Source: an uncultured Pelagibacteraceae bacterium | Lineage (GTDB): Bacteria > Pseudomonadota > Alphaproteobacteria > Pelagibacterales > Pelagibacteraceae | Reading direction: 5' to 3' | Assembly: GCA_902634695.1 (NCBI GenBank) | Contig: CACPLE010000003.1 | Location: 1-48,328, forward strand | DNA: 48,328 nucleotides | In this document: positions 27,087 through 35,979 of the stretch, one piece after another | Position numbering within the stretch: the first letter of the stretch is position 1 | Layout: each line of letters opens with the position of its first letter | Made by a program: the position numbers and the translations under genes | The notes under the pieces: generated by a model | What the model saw: the letters and a program-made list of their open reading frames with translations, nothing else | Databases searched by the model: none | Told to the model about the DNA's origin: nothing

Positions 27087-28416
27087 ATTTACCTATGCAA
27101 AATTCACTGAAAATAGACCCTAAAATCTCTTCAACATCAACTTTTCCCACAATTGCACCTAAATGTCTAGTTGCCAATCTTAAATCTTCAGCTGCCATAT
27201 CAAAATCTTTATTGTCATTTTTTAACTCAAAATTATCCAAGTGATGAACACATTGCTGTAAATGATTTCTGTGTCTTTCTCTTGTGATCAAAATATTTTC
27301 ATGGTTTACAAATTTATTTTTTAATTTCTCTTTAATTTTATTAATAAGCATATCTATGTTTTTTTCCTTTTTTAAAGAAATATAAATTGGGCTAAATTTT
27401 TTAAAATCACTTACAATATTTTCAATTCCAAGATCTGATTTATTTATTACTAATATAGATTTTTCAGATATTAAATCATTCAAAAAACCTGTAAAATGGG
27501 CACTTTTTGGCTCAATTACTACTATATTTAAGTCTGCATTTTCAGCTTTTTTTAAAGCTAAACGTATTCCTTTTTTTTCAATTTCATCCTTAGATTCTCT
27601 TATACCAGCAGTGTCTGATAAAATAACTGGAAGACCATCTATTTTTAAATGAGTCTCTATAACATCTCTTGTAGTTCCAGCAATTTCTGAAACAATAGCA
27701 ACTTCTCTCCTTGATAAATAATTTAGCAGGCTCGATTTACCAGCATTGCTAGGTCCAACAATTGCTATTTTAAACCCCTCTCTAATTCTTTCTCCAACCT
27801 TTAGATCATTCAAGGTAGTTAAAATTTCATTTTTTATTTTGCTACTATTTTTTTTGATATTTTGTAAAATGTTATTTGGAAGATCCTCATCGGGAAAATC
27901 AATTTTAGCTTCAACATTTGCTAAAATTTTTAAAATATTTTCTCTCCATCTTTCATAAACTTTTGAATGTTTTCCAGACATAATTTTTATTGCTTGCTGT
28001 CTTTGTATTTCTGTTTCTGATGCTATTAAATCTGCAATACTTTCTGCCTTAAGTAAATTTATTTTATTATTTTGAAATGCTATTTTTGTAAACTCGCCTG
28101 GGTCGGCCATTCTGCAATTTTTTATCTCCGAAATTGATTTATGAATAGCTTCAACAACTGATCTACCGCCATGTACATGAAATTCTGCCATATCCTCGCC
28201 TGTGTAGCTCTGCGGGCCAGGAAACCATATTATTATACCTTCATCAATTAGCTCATTACTGTTGATTTTATTGAGTTTTCTGAGTGTTGCTACTCTAGGG
28301 ATAGGTAAATCTTTGCCTGTAATTAATTTAATTACTTCAGATGTTTCGCTGCCTGATATCCTTATTACTGCAACTCCAGAAAGTCCCGGTCCCGATGATA
28401 ATGCATAAATTGTCAT
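27085..28416 (-). CDS. mnmE: tRNA modification GTPase MnmE (TrmE)
   Basis: The 443-residue protein has the three MnmE parts. The N-terminal folate-binding domain contains FPGPQSYTGEDMAEFHVHGG at 65-84. A G domain is inserted in a helical domain, with P-loop GPSNAGKSSL at 221-230, a DTAGIRES G3 motif near 267, and NKSD. The C-terminal active-site CIGK (Cys440) closes the protein. It is MnmG's partner in wobble-uridine modification. Length is slightly short but complete. It is divergent from the glutamine amidotransferase gene (57 bp gap). Confidence 0.98.
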   Translation of the reverse strand: MTIYALSSGPGLSGVAVIRISGSETSEVIKLITGKDLPIPRVATLRKLNKINSNELIDEGIIIWFPGPQSYTGEDMAEFHVHGGRSVVEAIHKSISEIKNCRMADPGEFTKIAFQNNKINLLKAESIADLIASETEIQRQQAIKIMSGKHSKVYERWRENILKILANVEAKIDFPDEDLPNNILQNIKKNSSKIKNEILTTLNDLKVGERIREGFKIAIVGPSNAGKSSLLNYLSRREVAIVSEIAGTTRDVIETHLKIDGLPVILSDTAGIRESKDEIEKKGIRLALKKAENADLNIVVIEPKSAHFTGFLNDLISEKSILVINKSDLGIENIVSDFKKFSPIYISLKKEKNIDMLINKIKEKLKNKFVNHENILITRERHRNHLQQCVHHLDNFELKNDNKDFDMAAEDLRLATRHLGAIVGKVDVEEILGSIFSEFCIGK

Positions 28417-28473
28417 TTAATTTAGTATAGTATCATATGAATTCATTAGCAAAATTTATTAGACTATAATGAT

Positions 28474-29196
28474 ATGAATATAATTGTACTTCAACATATT
28501 AAAATTGAAGACCCTGGATATATAAAAGACTTAATGTTAAATGATGGTGTAAACCTAGAAACTATAGAGCTCGACGAAGGTCAAAAAATTCCAAATGATT
28601 TAAATAAATTTGACGCAATGCTTTGTATGGGTGGTCCAATGGATACGTGGATGGAAAAAGAATATCCATGGTTAATTAATGAAAAAGAAAAAATAAGAGA
28701 ATTTGTTGTTGATTTAAAAAAACCTTATTTGGGTTTTTGTTTAGGATGTCAATTATTGGGTGAAGTTATAGGAGGAAAGGTCAAAAAATCAAAAACTCCC
28801 GAGATAGGAATGTTAGATATAAATTTTTTAAATAACAAATATAACGATAATTTATTTAGTAAGTTTCCAGAAAAAATTAAATCACTTCAGTGGCACTCAT
28901 ATGAAGTACAAAATTTAGAATCTAATGAAAATGTAACCTTAATAGCTTCATCAAAAGAAACTAAATATCAAATATTCAAATATCAAAATCACGCATATGG
29001 GATTCAGTTTCATATAGAAATTAAAGATACAACAGTTAAAGAGTGGGGTTGTGTACCTGAATATAAATTGGCTCTAGAAAAACAGTTAGGAAATGGAGCT
29101 CTTCAAAAATTTGATAATGAAGCTCAAAAAAATATTCAAAATATGAATAATTATTCAAGGATTTTATATTCTAATTTTAAAAAAATTATAAAGTAA
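28474..29196 (+). CDS. Class I glutamine amidotransferase-like protein
   Basis: The 240-residue protein is a stand-alone class I glutaminase domain. The triad is visible: Cys89 in YLGFCLGCQLLGE, and His180 and Glu182 in GIQFHIEIK. CMGGPMDTWMEKEYPWLINE is typical of the GMP-synthase-like group (often mislabelled GMP synthase). The partner and product are unknown. It lies on the plus strand inside a minus-strand core block and is followed with no gap by the OGT-like gene, so the two probably form one operon and may act together (inference). Confidence 0.85.
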   Translation: MNIIVLQHIKIEDPGYIKDLMLNDGVNLETIELDEGQKIPNDLNKFDAMLCMGGPMDTWMEKEYPWLINEKEKIREFVVDLKKPYLGFCLGCQLLGEVIGGKVKKSKTPEIGMLDINFLNNKYNDNLFSKFPEKIKSLQWHSYEVQNLESNENVTLIASSKETKYQIFKYQNHAYGIQFHIEIKDTTVKEWGCVPEYKLALEKQLGNGALQKFDNEAQKNIQNMNNYSRILYSNFKKIIK

Positions 29197-31056
29197 ATGC
29201 AAATTAAATTGGATAAAGCTGTTAAATATTATAATTCTGGAAAGATAATTGAAGCAAAGAAAATTTGTTTAGAAATCCATAAAATAAATTCTAAAGAATT
29301 TCATAATTTACGTTTGCTAAATCTAATTTATTTTAAAGAAAAAAATTTTTCTGAAGCACTTTACTTCATAAATAAAGCAATTGGAATAAATCAAAATTTT
29401 CCTGAAACTTATAATGAAAAAGGTAATGCCTTAATTGAACTTAAAAGATTTAACGAAGCTATAGAAAGTTATGATAAAGCTATTAAAATTAGTAATAATT
29501 ACTCTGACGCTTACTACAATAAAGGTTTGGCATTACAAGAATTAAAGAAGATAGATTTAGCTATAGAAAGTTATGATAAAGCTATTCAGATTAATCAAAA
29601 TCACATTCAAGCACATAACAATAAAGGCTTTGCTCTTCAACAATTAAAGAAATTTGACCTTTCATTAGCAAGCTATAATAAAGCTTATAAAATTAACCCT
29701 AATTTTAGCTTTTTATTGGGAAAAATAATTCATTCAAAAAATCTAATGTGTAGTTGGGAATCTTTTAATAATAAACTTGATGAATTAAAAAATAAATTAA
29801 ATAATAATCAGATTGCTGCTTTGCCTTTTTCGACTCTTTCATTATACAACTTGCCTTTGCTTCAAAAAAAAACTGCTGAAAATTTTATTAAAAATACAAT
29901 TAATAAAAAAAAAACAGTCTTAAAATTATCTAATAATAAGAAAATACGTTTGGGTTATTATTCAGCTGATTTTTATAGTCATGCAATGTCTTTTTTATTA
30001 GTTAGGTTGTTTGAATTACATGATAGATCAAAATTTGAAATTATTGCTTTCTCTTTTGGACCGGAAAAGAACGATAATATTAGTAAAAGAGTTAAAGATG
30101 CATTCGATCAATTCATTAAGGTAAACTCTAAAACTGATAAAGAAGTAGCTGAACTTTCTAGAGAACTTAACATTGATATTGCAATTGATTTAATGTGTTA
30201 TACAGCAAACAACAGAATTGGAATTTTTTCAGAAAGATGTGCGCCCATACAAATAAATTATCTAGGATATCCTGGTACTTCAGGAGCAAATTTTATTGAT
30301 TATTTAATTGCAGATAAAATTTTAATACCAAAAAAATATCAAAAATATTATTCTGAAAAAATAATTTACTTACCAAACACTTATCAAGTGAGAGATTCTA
30401 CTCAAAAAATATCAAATAAAATTTACTCAAGAAAAGATTTTGGCCTCCCTGAAAAAAGTTTTGTCTTTTGTTGTTTTAATCAAAATTACAAAATCACACC
30501 TAGTGTTTATGATATATGGATGAGGTTATTAAAAAAAATTGATCGAAGTGTTCTTTGGCTTATAAAGGATAGTGATATAGGAGCTAAAAATTTAAAAAAA
30601 GAAGCAAATATAAGAGGAATAGAACCAAATAGAATTATATTTGCAGAAAAAATTCCATTATCGGAACATTTGGCTAGACATAAACTTGCTGATTTATTCA
30701 TAGATACATTCCCATATACAGCTCATACAACATGCAGTGATGCATTATGGTCTGGCTTGCCAGTTATTACTCGTGTTGGAAAATCATTTGCTAGTAGAGT
30801 AGGAGCTAGTATATTAAATGCGATTGGGTTAGAAGAACTAATAACAAAAACAGAAAAAGAATATGAATATTTAGCTACTCAACTTGCAACAAAATCGGAA
30901 TTTTTAAATAAGATAAATAAAAAATTAGAAAAAAACAAAATTAAAAAACCTTTATTTAATACAAAACTTTATACCTCTCATATAGAAAAAGCTTATATAA
31001 AAATATACAAAAATCATCAGTCAAATTTCACTTTAGAAAATATAGAAATAAAGTAA
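29197..31056 (+). CDS. TPR protein with O-GlcNAc-transferase-type (GT41) glycosyltransferase domain
   Basis: The 619-residue protein has about five TPR repeats (about 1-180), e.g. NKGLALQELKKIDLAIESYD. A GT41 catalytic domain follows (about 240-600): LGYYSADFYSHAMSFLLVRL, INYLGYPGTSGANFIDYLIA, and PYTAHTTCSDALWSGLPVIT. This is the layout of eukaryotic OGT and bacterial OGT-like enzymes that glycosylate proteins. There is no signal peptide. The sugar donor and the target are not known. Two TPR units are identical over 27 bp at the DNA level. The gene starts directly after the amidotransferase stop. Confidence 0.9.
   Translation: MQIKLDKAVKYYNSGKIIEAKKICLEIHKINSKEFHNLRLLNLIYFKEKNFSEALYFINKAIGINQNFPETYNEKGNALIELKRFNEAIESYDKAIKISNNYSDAYYNKGLALQELKKIDLAIESYDKAIQINQNHIQAHNNKGFALQQLKKFDLSLASYNKAYKINPNFSFLLGKIIHSKNLMCSWESFNNKLDELKNKLNNNQIAALPFSTLSLYNLPLLQKKTAENFIKNTINKKKTVLKLSNNKKIRLGYYSADFYSHAMSFLLVRLFELHDRSKFEIIAFSFGPEKNDNISKRVKDAFDQFIKVNSKTDKEVAELSRELNIDIAIDLMCYTANNRIGIFSERCAPIQINYLGYPGTSGANFIDYLIADKILIPKKYQKYYSEKIIYLPNTYQVRDSTQKISNKIYSRKDFGLPEKSFVFCCFNQNYKITPSVYDIWMRLLKKIDRSVLWLIKDSDIGAKNLKKEANIRGIEPNRIIFAEKIPLSEHLARHKLADLFIDTFPYTAHTTCSDALWSGLPVITRVGKSFASRVGASILNAIGLEELITKTEKEYEYLATQLATKSEFLNKINKKLEKNKIKKPLFNTKLYTSHIEKAYIKIYKNHQSNFTLENIEIK
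29458..29586 (+). repeat. Identical 27 bp DNA repeats marking TPR units
   Basis: The same 27 bp (29458-29484 and 29560-29586, coding AIESYDKAI) occur 102 bp apart, which is exactly one 34-residue TPR unit. This DNA-level identity in a gene whose other repeats have diverged suggests a recent unit duplication or gene conversion. Confidence 0.8.
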
Positions 31057-31067
31057 ATTAACTTTAT
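31048..31067. terminator. AT-rich hairpin between convergent OGT and rho genes
   Basis: A 7 bp inverted repeat (ATAAAGT/ACTTTAT, loop of 6) overlaps the OGT stop and lies 3 bp from the rho stop. The stem is AT-only apart from one G-C pair, so terminator strength is doubtful. Confidence 0.3.
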
Positions 31068-31069
31068 AA

Positions 31070-32341
31070 TTATCCTGGCTTATTCATTGAACTAAAAAAA
31101 TCATTATTATTCTTTGTATTTTTTAGTTTTGACATTATAAATTCAATTGCATCCATAGTTCCCATAGGTGCAATGATTCTTCTTAAAACATTCATTTTCT
31201 GCAAATCATCTTTATTAAAGATTAATTCTTCTCTTCTTGTTCCAGATTTAGTTATATCAATAGCAGGGTATATTCTTTTTTCTGATATTTTTCTATCTAA
31301 TATTGTTTCACTATTACCTGTGCCTTTAAACTCTTCAAAAATTACTTCATCCATTCTGCTTCCTGTATCTATTAAAGCTGTTGAAATAATTGTTAAAGAG
31401 CCTCCTTCTTCTATATTTCTAGCGGCACCAAAAAATCTTTTAGGCCTTTGAAGTGCATTTGCATCAACTCCACCAGTTAAAACTTTTCCTGAACTGGGCA
31501 CAACAGCATTATATGCTCTTCCAAGTCTAGTAATAGAGTCCAATAAAATCACAACATCTTTTTTATGTTCCGTTAATCTCTTAGCTTTTTCTATTACCAT
31601 CTCTGCCACTGCCACGTGTCTTTGTGCAGGTTCATCAAATGTTGAGCTTATAACTTCACCTTTAACTGTTCTTTGCATATCTGTAACTTCTTCTGGTCTC
31701 TCATCAATAAGCAAGACCATCAAATAACATTCGGGATGATTAGCACTTATTGAATTTGCTATGCTTTGTAAAATCATTGTTTTACCTGCTTTTGGAGGAG
31801 AAATAATCAAAGATCTTTGTCCTTTTCCAATTGGACTTACAAGATCAATTAATCTTGGGGTTAAATCTGGATTTTTTATGGTTTTATTACTTTCTACTTC
31901 CATTACCAACTGCTTATTCGGATAAAGAGGAGTAAGGTTATCAAATGCAATTTTGTGCCTTGCTTTTTCAGGATCTTCAAAATTAATTTTGCTTACTTGC
32001 AGAAGTGCAAAATACCTTTCGCTTTCTTTGGGCGCTCTTATAGGTCCCTCAACTGTATCTCCCGTTCTTAAACCAAACCTTCTAATTTGACTAGGGCTAA
32101 CATAAATATCATCTGGACCAGGTAAATAGTTTGATTCTATAGCTCTTAAAAAACCAAATCCATCTTGTAAAAGCTGCAGAACACCTCCACCTGTAATTTC
32201 TTCACCTTTTTCAGCTAATTTTTTTAGTATAGCAAATAAGATTTCTTGCTTCCTTAATGTACTGGCATTTTCTACACCCAATTCTTCAGCTTGTGAGATA
32301 AGCGCCTCCGAACTTTTCTTTTTTAACTCTTGTATATTCAT
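31070..32341 (-). CDS. rho: Transcription termination factor Rho
   Basis: The 423-residue hexameric RNA helicase is complete. It has a Rho-N helical domain (about 1-45), a cold-shock RNA-binding fold with [26 protein letters not shown] (from about 66), and Walker [15 protein letters not shown] near 174. Walker [17 protein letters not shown] and the Q/R loops ([20 protein letters not shown]) follow. It ends transcripts that lack strong hairpins, which matters here because few intrinsic terminators are visible. It heads the minus-strand block that leads to mnmE and parAB in other alphaproteobacteria. Confidence 0.99.
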   Translation of the reverse strand: MNIQELKKKSSEALISQAEELGVENASTLRKQEILFAILKKLAEKGEEITGGGVLQLLQDGFGFLRAIESNYLPGPDDIYVSPSQIRRFGLRTGDTVEGPIRAPKESERYFALLQVSKINFEDPEKARHKIAFDNLTPLYPNKQLVMEVESNKTIKNPDLTPRLIDLVSPIGKGQRSLIISPPKAGKTMILQSIANSISANHPECYLMVLLIDERPEEVTDMQRTVKGEVISSTFDEPAQRHVAVAEMVIEKAKRLTEHKKDVVILLDSITRLGRAYNAVVPSSGKVLTGGVDANALQRPKRFFGAARNIEEGGSLTIISTALIDTGSRMDEVIFEEFKGTGNSETILDRKISEKRIYPAIDITKSGTRREELIFNKDDLQKMNVLRRIIAPMGTMDAIEFIMSKLKNTKNNNDFFSSMNKPG

Positions 32342-32402
32342 GTTTTGGGATTGTTATTAATTAGATAGAGCTAATATATATATTAACTTAAAAATTTCAA
32401 CC

Positions 32403-32837
32403 CTAGATTGGCTTAAAAATAGACAAAAATACAACAATAATCAAGATTACTGTTGGTATTTCATTAATAATCCTAAAAAATTTTGCAGATCTTGTATTTG
32501 TAGAATTTTTTAAAGCAGCAAGACATTTGCCTAAAAAATCATTATATGCTGATAGCAAGATTACTAAAATGATCTTTATTTGAAACCATAATTGAGAGAA
32601 AATCTCTATCCCATTGAGATAAATCAATGTTAGTCCAAAAACCCAAACAAATATCATTGCGGGTCGCATGATGTAAAAAAACAATCTTTTTTCCATTACT
32701 TCAAATATATCAGTTGCTTCTTTCTTTTCTTTATTCTCAACATGATAAACAAAAATTCTTGGGAGATATAAAAGACCAGCCATCCAGGAAACAACAGCTA
32801 TTAAATGCAAGCTTTTAAATAATAAATAACTATTCAT
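32403..32837 (-). CDS. hemJ: Protoporphyrinogen IX oxidase HemJ
   Basis: The 144-residue membrane protein has four hydrophobic segments and the HemJ/UPF0093 motif LHLIAVVSWMAGLLYLPRIFVYHVE at 11-35, with the conserved His and later LFFYIMRPAMIFVWVFG. It oxidises protoporphyrinogen IX, the step before ferrochelatase. It overlaps hemH by 8 bp and stands in the run hemE-hemH-hemJ, which makes the assignment firm. Confidence 0.95.
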   Translation of the reverse strand: MNSYLLFKSLHLIAVVSWMAGLLYLPRIFVYHVENKEKKEATDIFEVMEKRLFFYIMRPAMIFVWVFGLTLIYLNGIEIFSQLWFQIKIILVILLSAYNDFLGKCLAALKNSTNTRSAKFFRIINEIPTVILIIVVFLSIFKPI

Positions 32838-33864
32838 AACTTAGGCACGGGCATTTCTTAAATTGATTTGGGCATTGTATCTTGGGGGGAAAAAGCTTTC
32901 CATTAAAATTGTAATCTTGTTTATTGATTATTAAGTTCGACATTGCTTTTATATAATTTTCATTTGTTCCAAGTGCAGGTACTCTTGAATAATTTTTACA
33001 ACCATTTTTATCAGCAAGCTCTCTGTATTCTATATCAAGTTCAACCAAAGTTTCTGAATGTTCGGATACAAATGCGATAGGGACTAAAACAATATGTTTT
33101 CCTAATTTTGAATTTTTTACTATTATATCCTCAGTCGACGGGGCAATCCATTTTAAAGGTCCCACGCGGCTCTGATAACTTAATACCCAGTCTAAATCTT
33201 CAATATTTAGGGATTTAACAATTTTATCAACAGATTGTTCTACCTGCCATTGATATGGATCACCTTTCTTAATATTTTTTTCAGGCAATCCATGGGCAGA
33301 AAAAATTAATTTGAAATTTTCTAAATTATTAATCTTTTTCATTATTTCATCTTTGTGTGCTTGGACAAAATTTTTATCAGTTGGATAACAACAAATCGTA
33401 GATGTCTTTACTTTAAAACTATTTTTTGAACAAATATTGTTCCATTCTTTTATAGATGAACCAGAAGTAGCTGCTGAATATTGAGGATAAAGCGGCATTA
33501 AAATCACTTCATCTGGATTATAATTCATCACCTCCTTAACAATATTTTCTGCTCTTGGATGCCAGCACCTCATAACAATAAAACATTTATATTCAGACAA
33601 ATCATCATCTTGATTTAATTTTAATTCTAAAGCAATAGATTGCTCCTCTGTAAGTTTTAAGATTGGTGAAGAGCCTCCAATTTCTTCATATATCTTCTTT
33701 GCTATAGGTTCTCTTTTTTTTGAAATAAATTTTGCTATTGGGTATCTTAATATTTTAGGTAAATTAATTATAGCAGGATCATAAAACAAGTTAAATAAAA
33801 AAGGCCTTACATTATTTAAACTATCTGGTCCTCCTAAATTAAATAATATTACAGCTTTTTTCAT
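32830..33864 (-). CDS. hemH: Ferrochelatase with predicted [2Fe-2S] cluster
   Basis: The 344-residue enzyme inserts Fe2+ into protoporphyrin IX. Family motifs include LFNLGGPDSLNNVRPFLFNL at the start, RCWHPRAENIV, FSAHGLPEKNIKKGDPY with the catalytic His, and PIAFVSEHSETLVELDIEY. The C-terminus ends in C331-x6-C338-x-C340, the spacing of the iron-sulfur ligands known in Caulobacter and Mycobacterium ferrochelatases. A candidate fourth ligand is Cys158 (or Cys159). It overlaps hemE (4 bp) and hemJ (8 bp). Confidence 0.96.
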   Translation of the reverse strand: MKKAVILFNLGGPDSLNNVRPFLFNLFYDPAIINLPKILRYPIAKFISKKREPIAKKIYEEIGGSSPILKLTEEQSIALELKLNQDDDLSEYKCFIVMRCWHPRAENIVKEVMNYNPDEVILMPLYPQYSAATSGSSIKEWNNICSKNSFKVKTSTICCYPTDKNFVQAHKDEIMKKINNLENFKLIFSAHGLPEKNIKKGDPYQWQVEQSVDKIVKSLNIEDLDWVLSYQSRVGPLKWIAPSTEDIIVKNSKLGKHIVLVPIAFVSEHSETLVELDIEYRELADKNGCKNYSRVPALGTNENYIKAMSNLIINKQDYNFNGKLFPPKIQCPNQFKKCPCLSYE

Positions 33865-34868
33865 TTGAAATCTTTAACATACTTAACTAGGTAGTCTAAC
33901 ATAATTGGATCTGTTTCTGGCAAAACACCATGACCCAAATTAAAAATGTAAGGATGATCCTTAAAAATATTTAAATAATAATTAGTTTTTTTTATTATAT
34001 TATTTTTATCTGTTAGTAAAATTTTTGGATCTAATCCTCCCTGAACAGGAATTTTTATTTCTTTTAAGATTTTTTTTGGATCTATTTCATAATCAATATT
34101 GATTGCATCTGGTAAAATTTTTTCACAATATTTTTTATAATTTCTTATATTTCTTGGAAAACAAATAACAGGTATTTTAAAAGACTTAACATATTCAACA
34201 AGATTCACCGTGGGATTATACACATATTTTTCTAAATTTTTTTCATCTACTAAACCAGCCCAACTATCAAAAATTTGAATTATTGATGCACCATTATTTA
34301 TTTGGTTTTTTATATGAATTTTTAGAAATTTTTCAATTATTTTTAATAAATTATTTATTAATTTTTCATCATTAAATAAATTTTTAGAAATTTTTTTTTT
34401 TGGAGATTTTTTATTTAACATATATACTAAAATAGTCCAAGGTGCGCCAACAAATCCTATTAAATCTTTATTTTTAATTAATTTACTTTTAGATGTAGTA
34501 TTTATTCCCTCATAAACTGGCTTTAATTTATTTGCAAAATCTTCTTCATTAACTTTCAAAAAATTATTAATATTTAAATTTCCAAGAAATGGACCAAAAT
34601 TTTTTTTAAATTCAACTTCTTGTCCTAAACCATACGGCAACATCAATATATCAGAAAAAATAATAGCAGCATCTAAATTAAATCTTTCCATAGGTTGTAA
34701 AGTTATTTGATTAATTAAATTTTTATTTAAACATAATTTAATAAAATTAGGATTTTCTTTTCTAATTTTTCTGAATTCGGGTAAATATCTTCCTGCCTGT
34801 CTCATAAACCATACAGGATTAATATTAGTATTTTTATTTATTAAACATTTGTAAATATTAGTATTCAT
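33861..34868 (-). CDS. hemE: Uroporphyrinogen decarboxylase
   Basis: The 335-residue enzyme decarboxylates uroporphyrinogen III to coproporphyrinogen III. The signature NPVWFMRQAGRYLPEFRKIR is at about 17-36, with AIIFSDILMLPYGLG and GAPWTILVYML downstream, and FNLGHGVLPETDP near the C-terminus. It is the first gene of the leftward block next to the candidate origin, as in Caulobacter and Rickettsia. Confidence 0.97.
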   Translation of the reverse strand: MNTNIYKCLINKNTNINPVWFMRQAGRYLPEFRKIRKENPNFIKLCLNKNLINQITLQPMERFNLDAAIIFSDILMLPYGLGQEVEFKKNFGPFLGNLNINNFLKVNEEDFANKLKPVYEGINTTSKSKLIKNKDLIGFVGAPWTILVYMLNKKSPKKKISKNLFNDEKLINNLLKIIEKFLKIHIKNQINNGASIIQIFDSWAGLVDEKNLEKYVYNPTVNLVEYVKSFKIPVICFPRNIRNYKKYCEKILPDAINIDYEIDPKKILKEIKIPVQGGLDPKILLTDKNNIIKKTNYYLNIFKDHPYIFNLGHGVLPETDPIMLDYLVKYVKDFK

Positions 34869-34954
34869 AATAAATAATAATTATAATAGTTTAGTTTTAG
34901 TATTAGGTAATAGGGATAATGAGAATTATTTTTTTTTGACATTTTATTAAATAT

Positions 34955-34963
34955 TTATCCACA
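34955..34963 (+). promoter_or_regulatory. DnaA box
   Basis: TTATCCACA is the perfect consensus 9-mer for DnaA binding, inside the proposed oriC. It is the strongest single box I could read there. Confidence 0.8.
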
Positions 34964-35041
34964 TACAATTAAATAAAAAAACTAATAAAATTACATATTA
35001 ATCTCAGTATTTTTTATGTTATTTGATAAATTGTATATTAA

Positions 35042-35069
35042 TTATTAACATGTGTAATATTGTTAATAA
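35042..35069. repeat. Inverted pair of DnaA-like 9-mers
   Basis: TTATTAACA (35042-35050) and its complement TGTTAATAA (35061-35069) face each other across a 10 bp spacer. Each differs from the DnaA consensus at two positions, so they may be low-affinity boxes or a separate protein-binding dyad in the origin. Confidence 0.55.
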
Positions 35070-35154
35070 ATGGCACTTTTTAAGCTTATTAGACAAATAA
35101 TTTCGAATTTAACTATATTAGTGTAATAATTTTATAATTATAAACAGTTTATTC

Positions 35155-35979
35155 ATGAATAATACATATGAAATTTATTTAGTATCTGATTCAACGGGAG
35201 AAACTCTTGATAGAATTTTTTTAGCCTTAAAAGCACAATTTAATAAGATTAAATACAATCCTCATCAATTTTCTTTTACTAGAACAGAAAATCAAATTTT
35301 AAAAATTATTGATATATGTAAAAAAAAAAATAATTGTATTATATTATATACAATTGTTGATACAAAACTTGCAAAATTTTTAACTGCCATAAGCGAAAAA
35401 GAAAAAATACCCTGTTTTGGTGTTTTGGGAGATCTTATACTATCTTTTTCTAAGCTACTTAATCAAAAAGCAACTCACTTACCGAGTGGCCAACATGTGT
35501 TAGATGAAGAATATTATAATAGAATTGAAGCAATACAATTTACTATGAATCATGATGATGGAAATAAAATAGACGATATAAATAAATCAGATATTATTTT
35601 ATTAGGAGTTAGCCGTACAAGCAAAACTCCAACGTCTATATATTTAGCTAATAGGGGTTTTAAAACTGCAAATATACCTTTGGTTAATAAAGAATCATTA
35701 CCTGAAGTTTTAAAAAAAAATCCAAAATTAACCTGTATAGTTGGTTTAACTACAGAAGCAGACAGATTGGTTGATTTAAGAAGAAATAGAATGAATTCAT
35801 TAAAAGAAAATGAAAATATAAATTATACCGATTTTGATAAAATATCTAGAGAGGTTGAAGAATCAAAAAAAATATTTAAAAAATATAGTTGGCCAATTGT
35901 AGATGTTACTAGAAAATCAGTAGAAGAAACTGCTGCTTCAGTAATAAAGATTTATGAAATAGAAAAAGAAAATGGTTAA
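35155..35979 (+). CDS. PPDK/PEP synthetase regulatory kinase-phosphorylase (DUF299)
   Basis: The 274-residue protein belongs to the family that turns pyruvate phosphate dikinase or PEP synthetase off and on by ADP-dependent phosphorylation and Pi-dependent removal. It shows YLVSDSTGETLDRIFLALKA at 8-27 and the P-loop-like ILLGVSRTSKTPTSIYLANRG from about 149. The target enzyme is not encoded in this window. It is the first rightward gene from the proposed oriC, as in Caulobacter, and overlaps maf by 8 bp. Confidence 0.93.
   Translation: MNNTYEIYLVSDSTGETLDRIFLALKAQFNKIKYNPHQFSFTRTENQILKIIDICKKKNNCIILYTIVDTKLAKFLTAISEKEKIPCFGVLGDLILSFSKLLNQKATHLPSGQHVLDEEYYNRIEAIQFTMNHDDGNKIDDINKSDIILLGVSRTSKTPTSIYLANRGFKTANIPLVNKESLPEVLKKNPKLTCIVGLTTEADRLVDLRRNRMNSLKENENINYTDFDKISREVEESKKIFKKYSWPIVDVTRKSVEETAASVIKIYEIEKENG

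Larger units (their letters stand above)
34869..35154. other. Candidate chromosomal replication origin (oriC) between hemE and ppsR
   Basis: This 286 bp gap is the largest in the window and extremely AT-rich. All large genes to the left for several kb run leftward (hemE, hemH, hemJ, rho), and those to the right run rightward (ppsR, maf, aroE, coaE, dnaQ), as expected for leading-strand genes around an origin. It holds a perfect DnaA box and a pair of inverted DnaA-like 9-mers. The hemE-proximal location with parABS nearby matches the Caulobacter origin (established knowledge). It must also carry the hemE and ppsR promoters. No origin activity is shown here. Confidence 0.75.

Noticed and set aside
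29458..29586. Direct repeats as a CRISPR or mobile-element signal
   Set aside because: They lie in frame in TPR codons with one TPR period; there are no spacers, no cas genes and no transposase.
34869..35154. CtrA binding sites (TTAA-N7-TTAA) in the proposed origin
   Set aside because: TTAA elements occur, but I found none with the 7 bp spacing; in such AT-rich DNA single TTAA motifs mean nothing.
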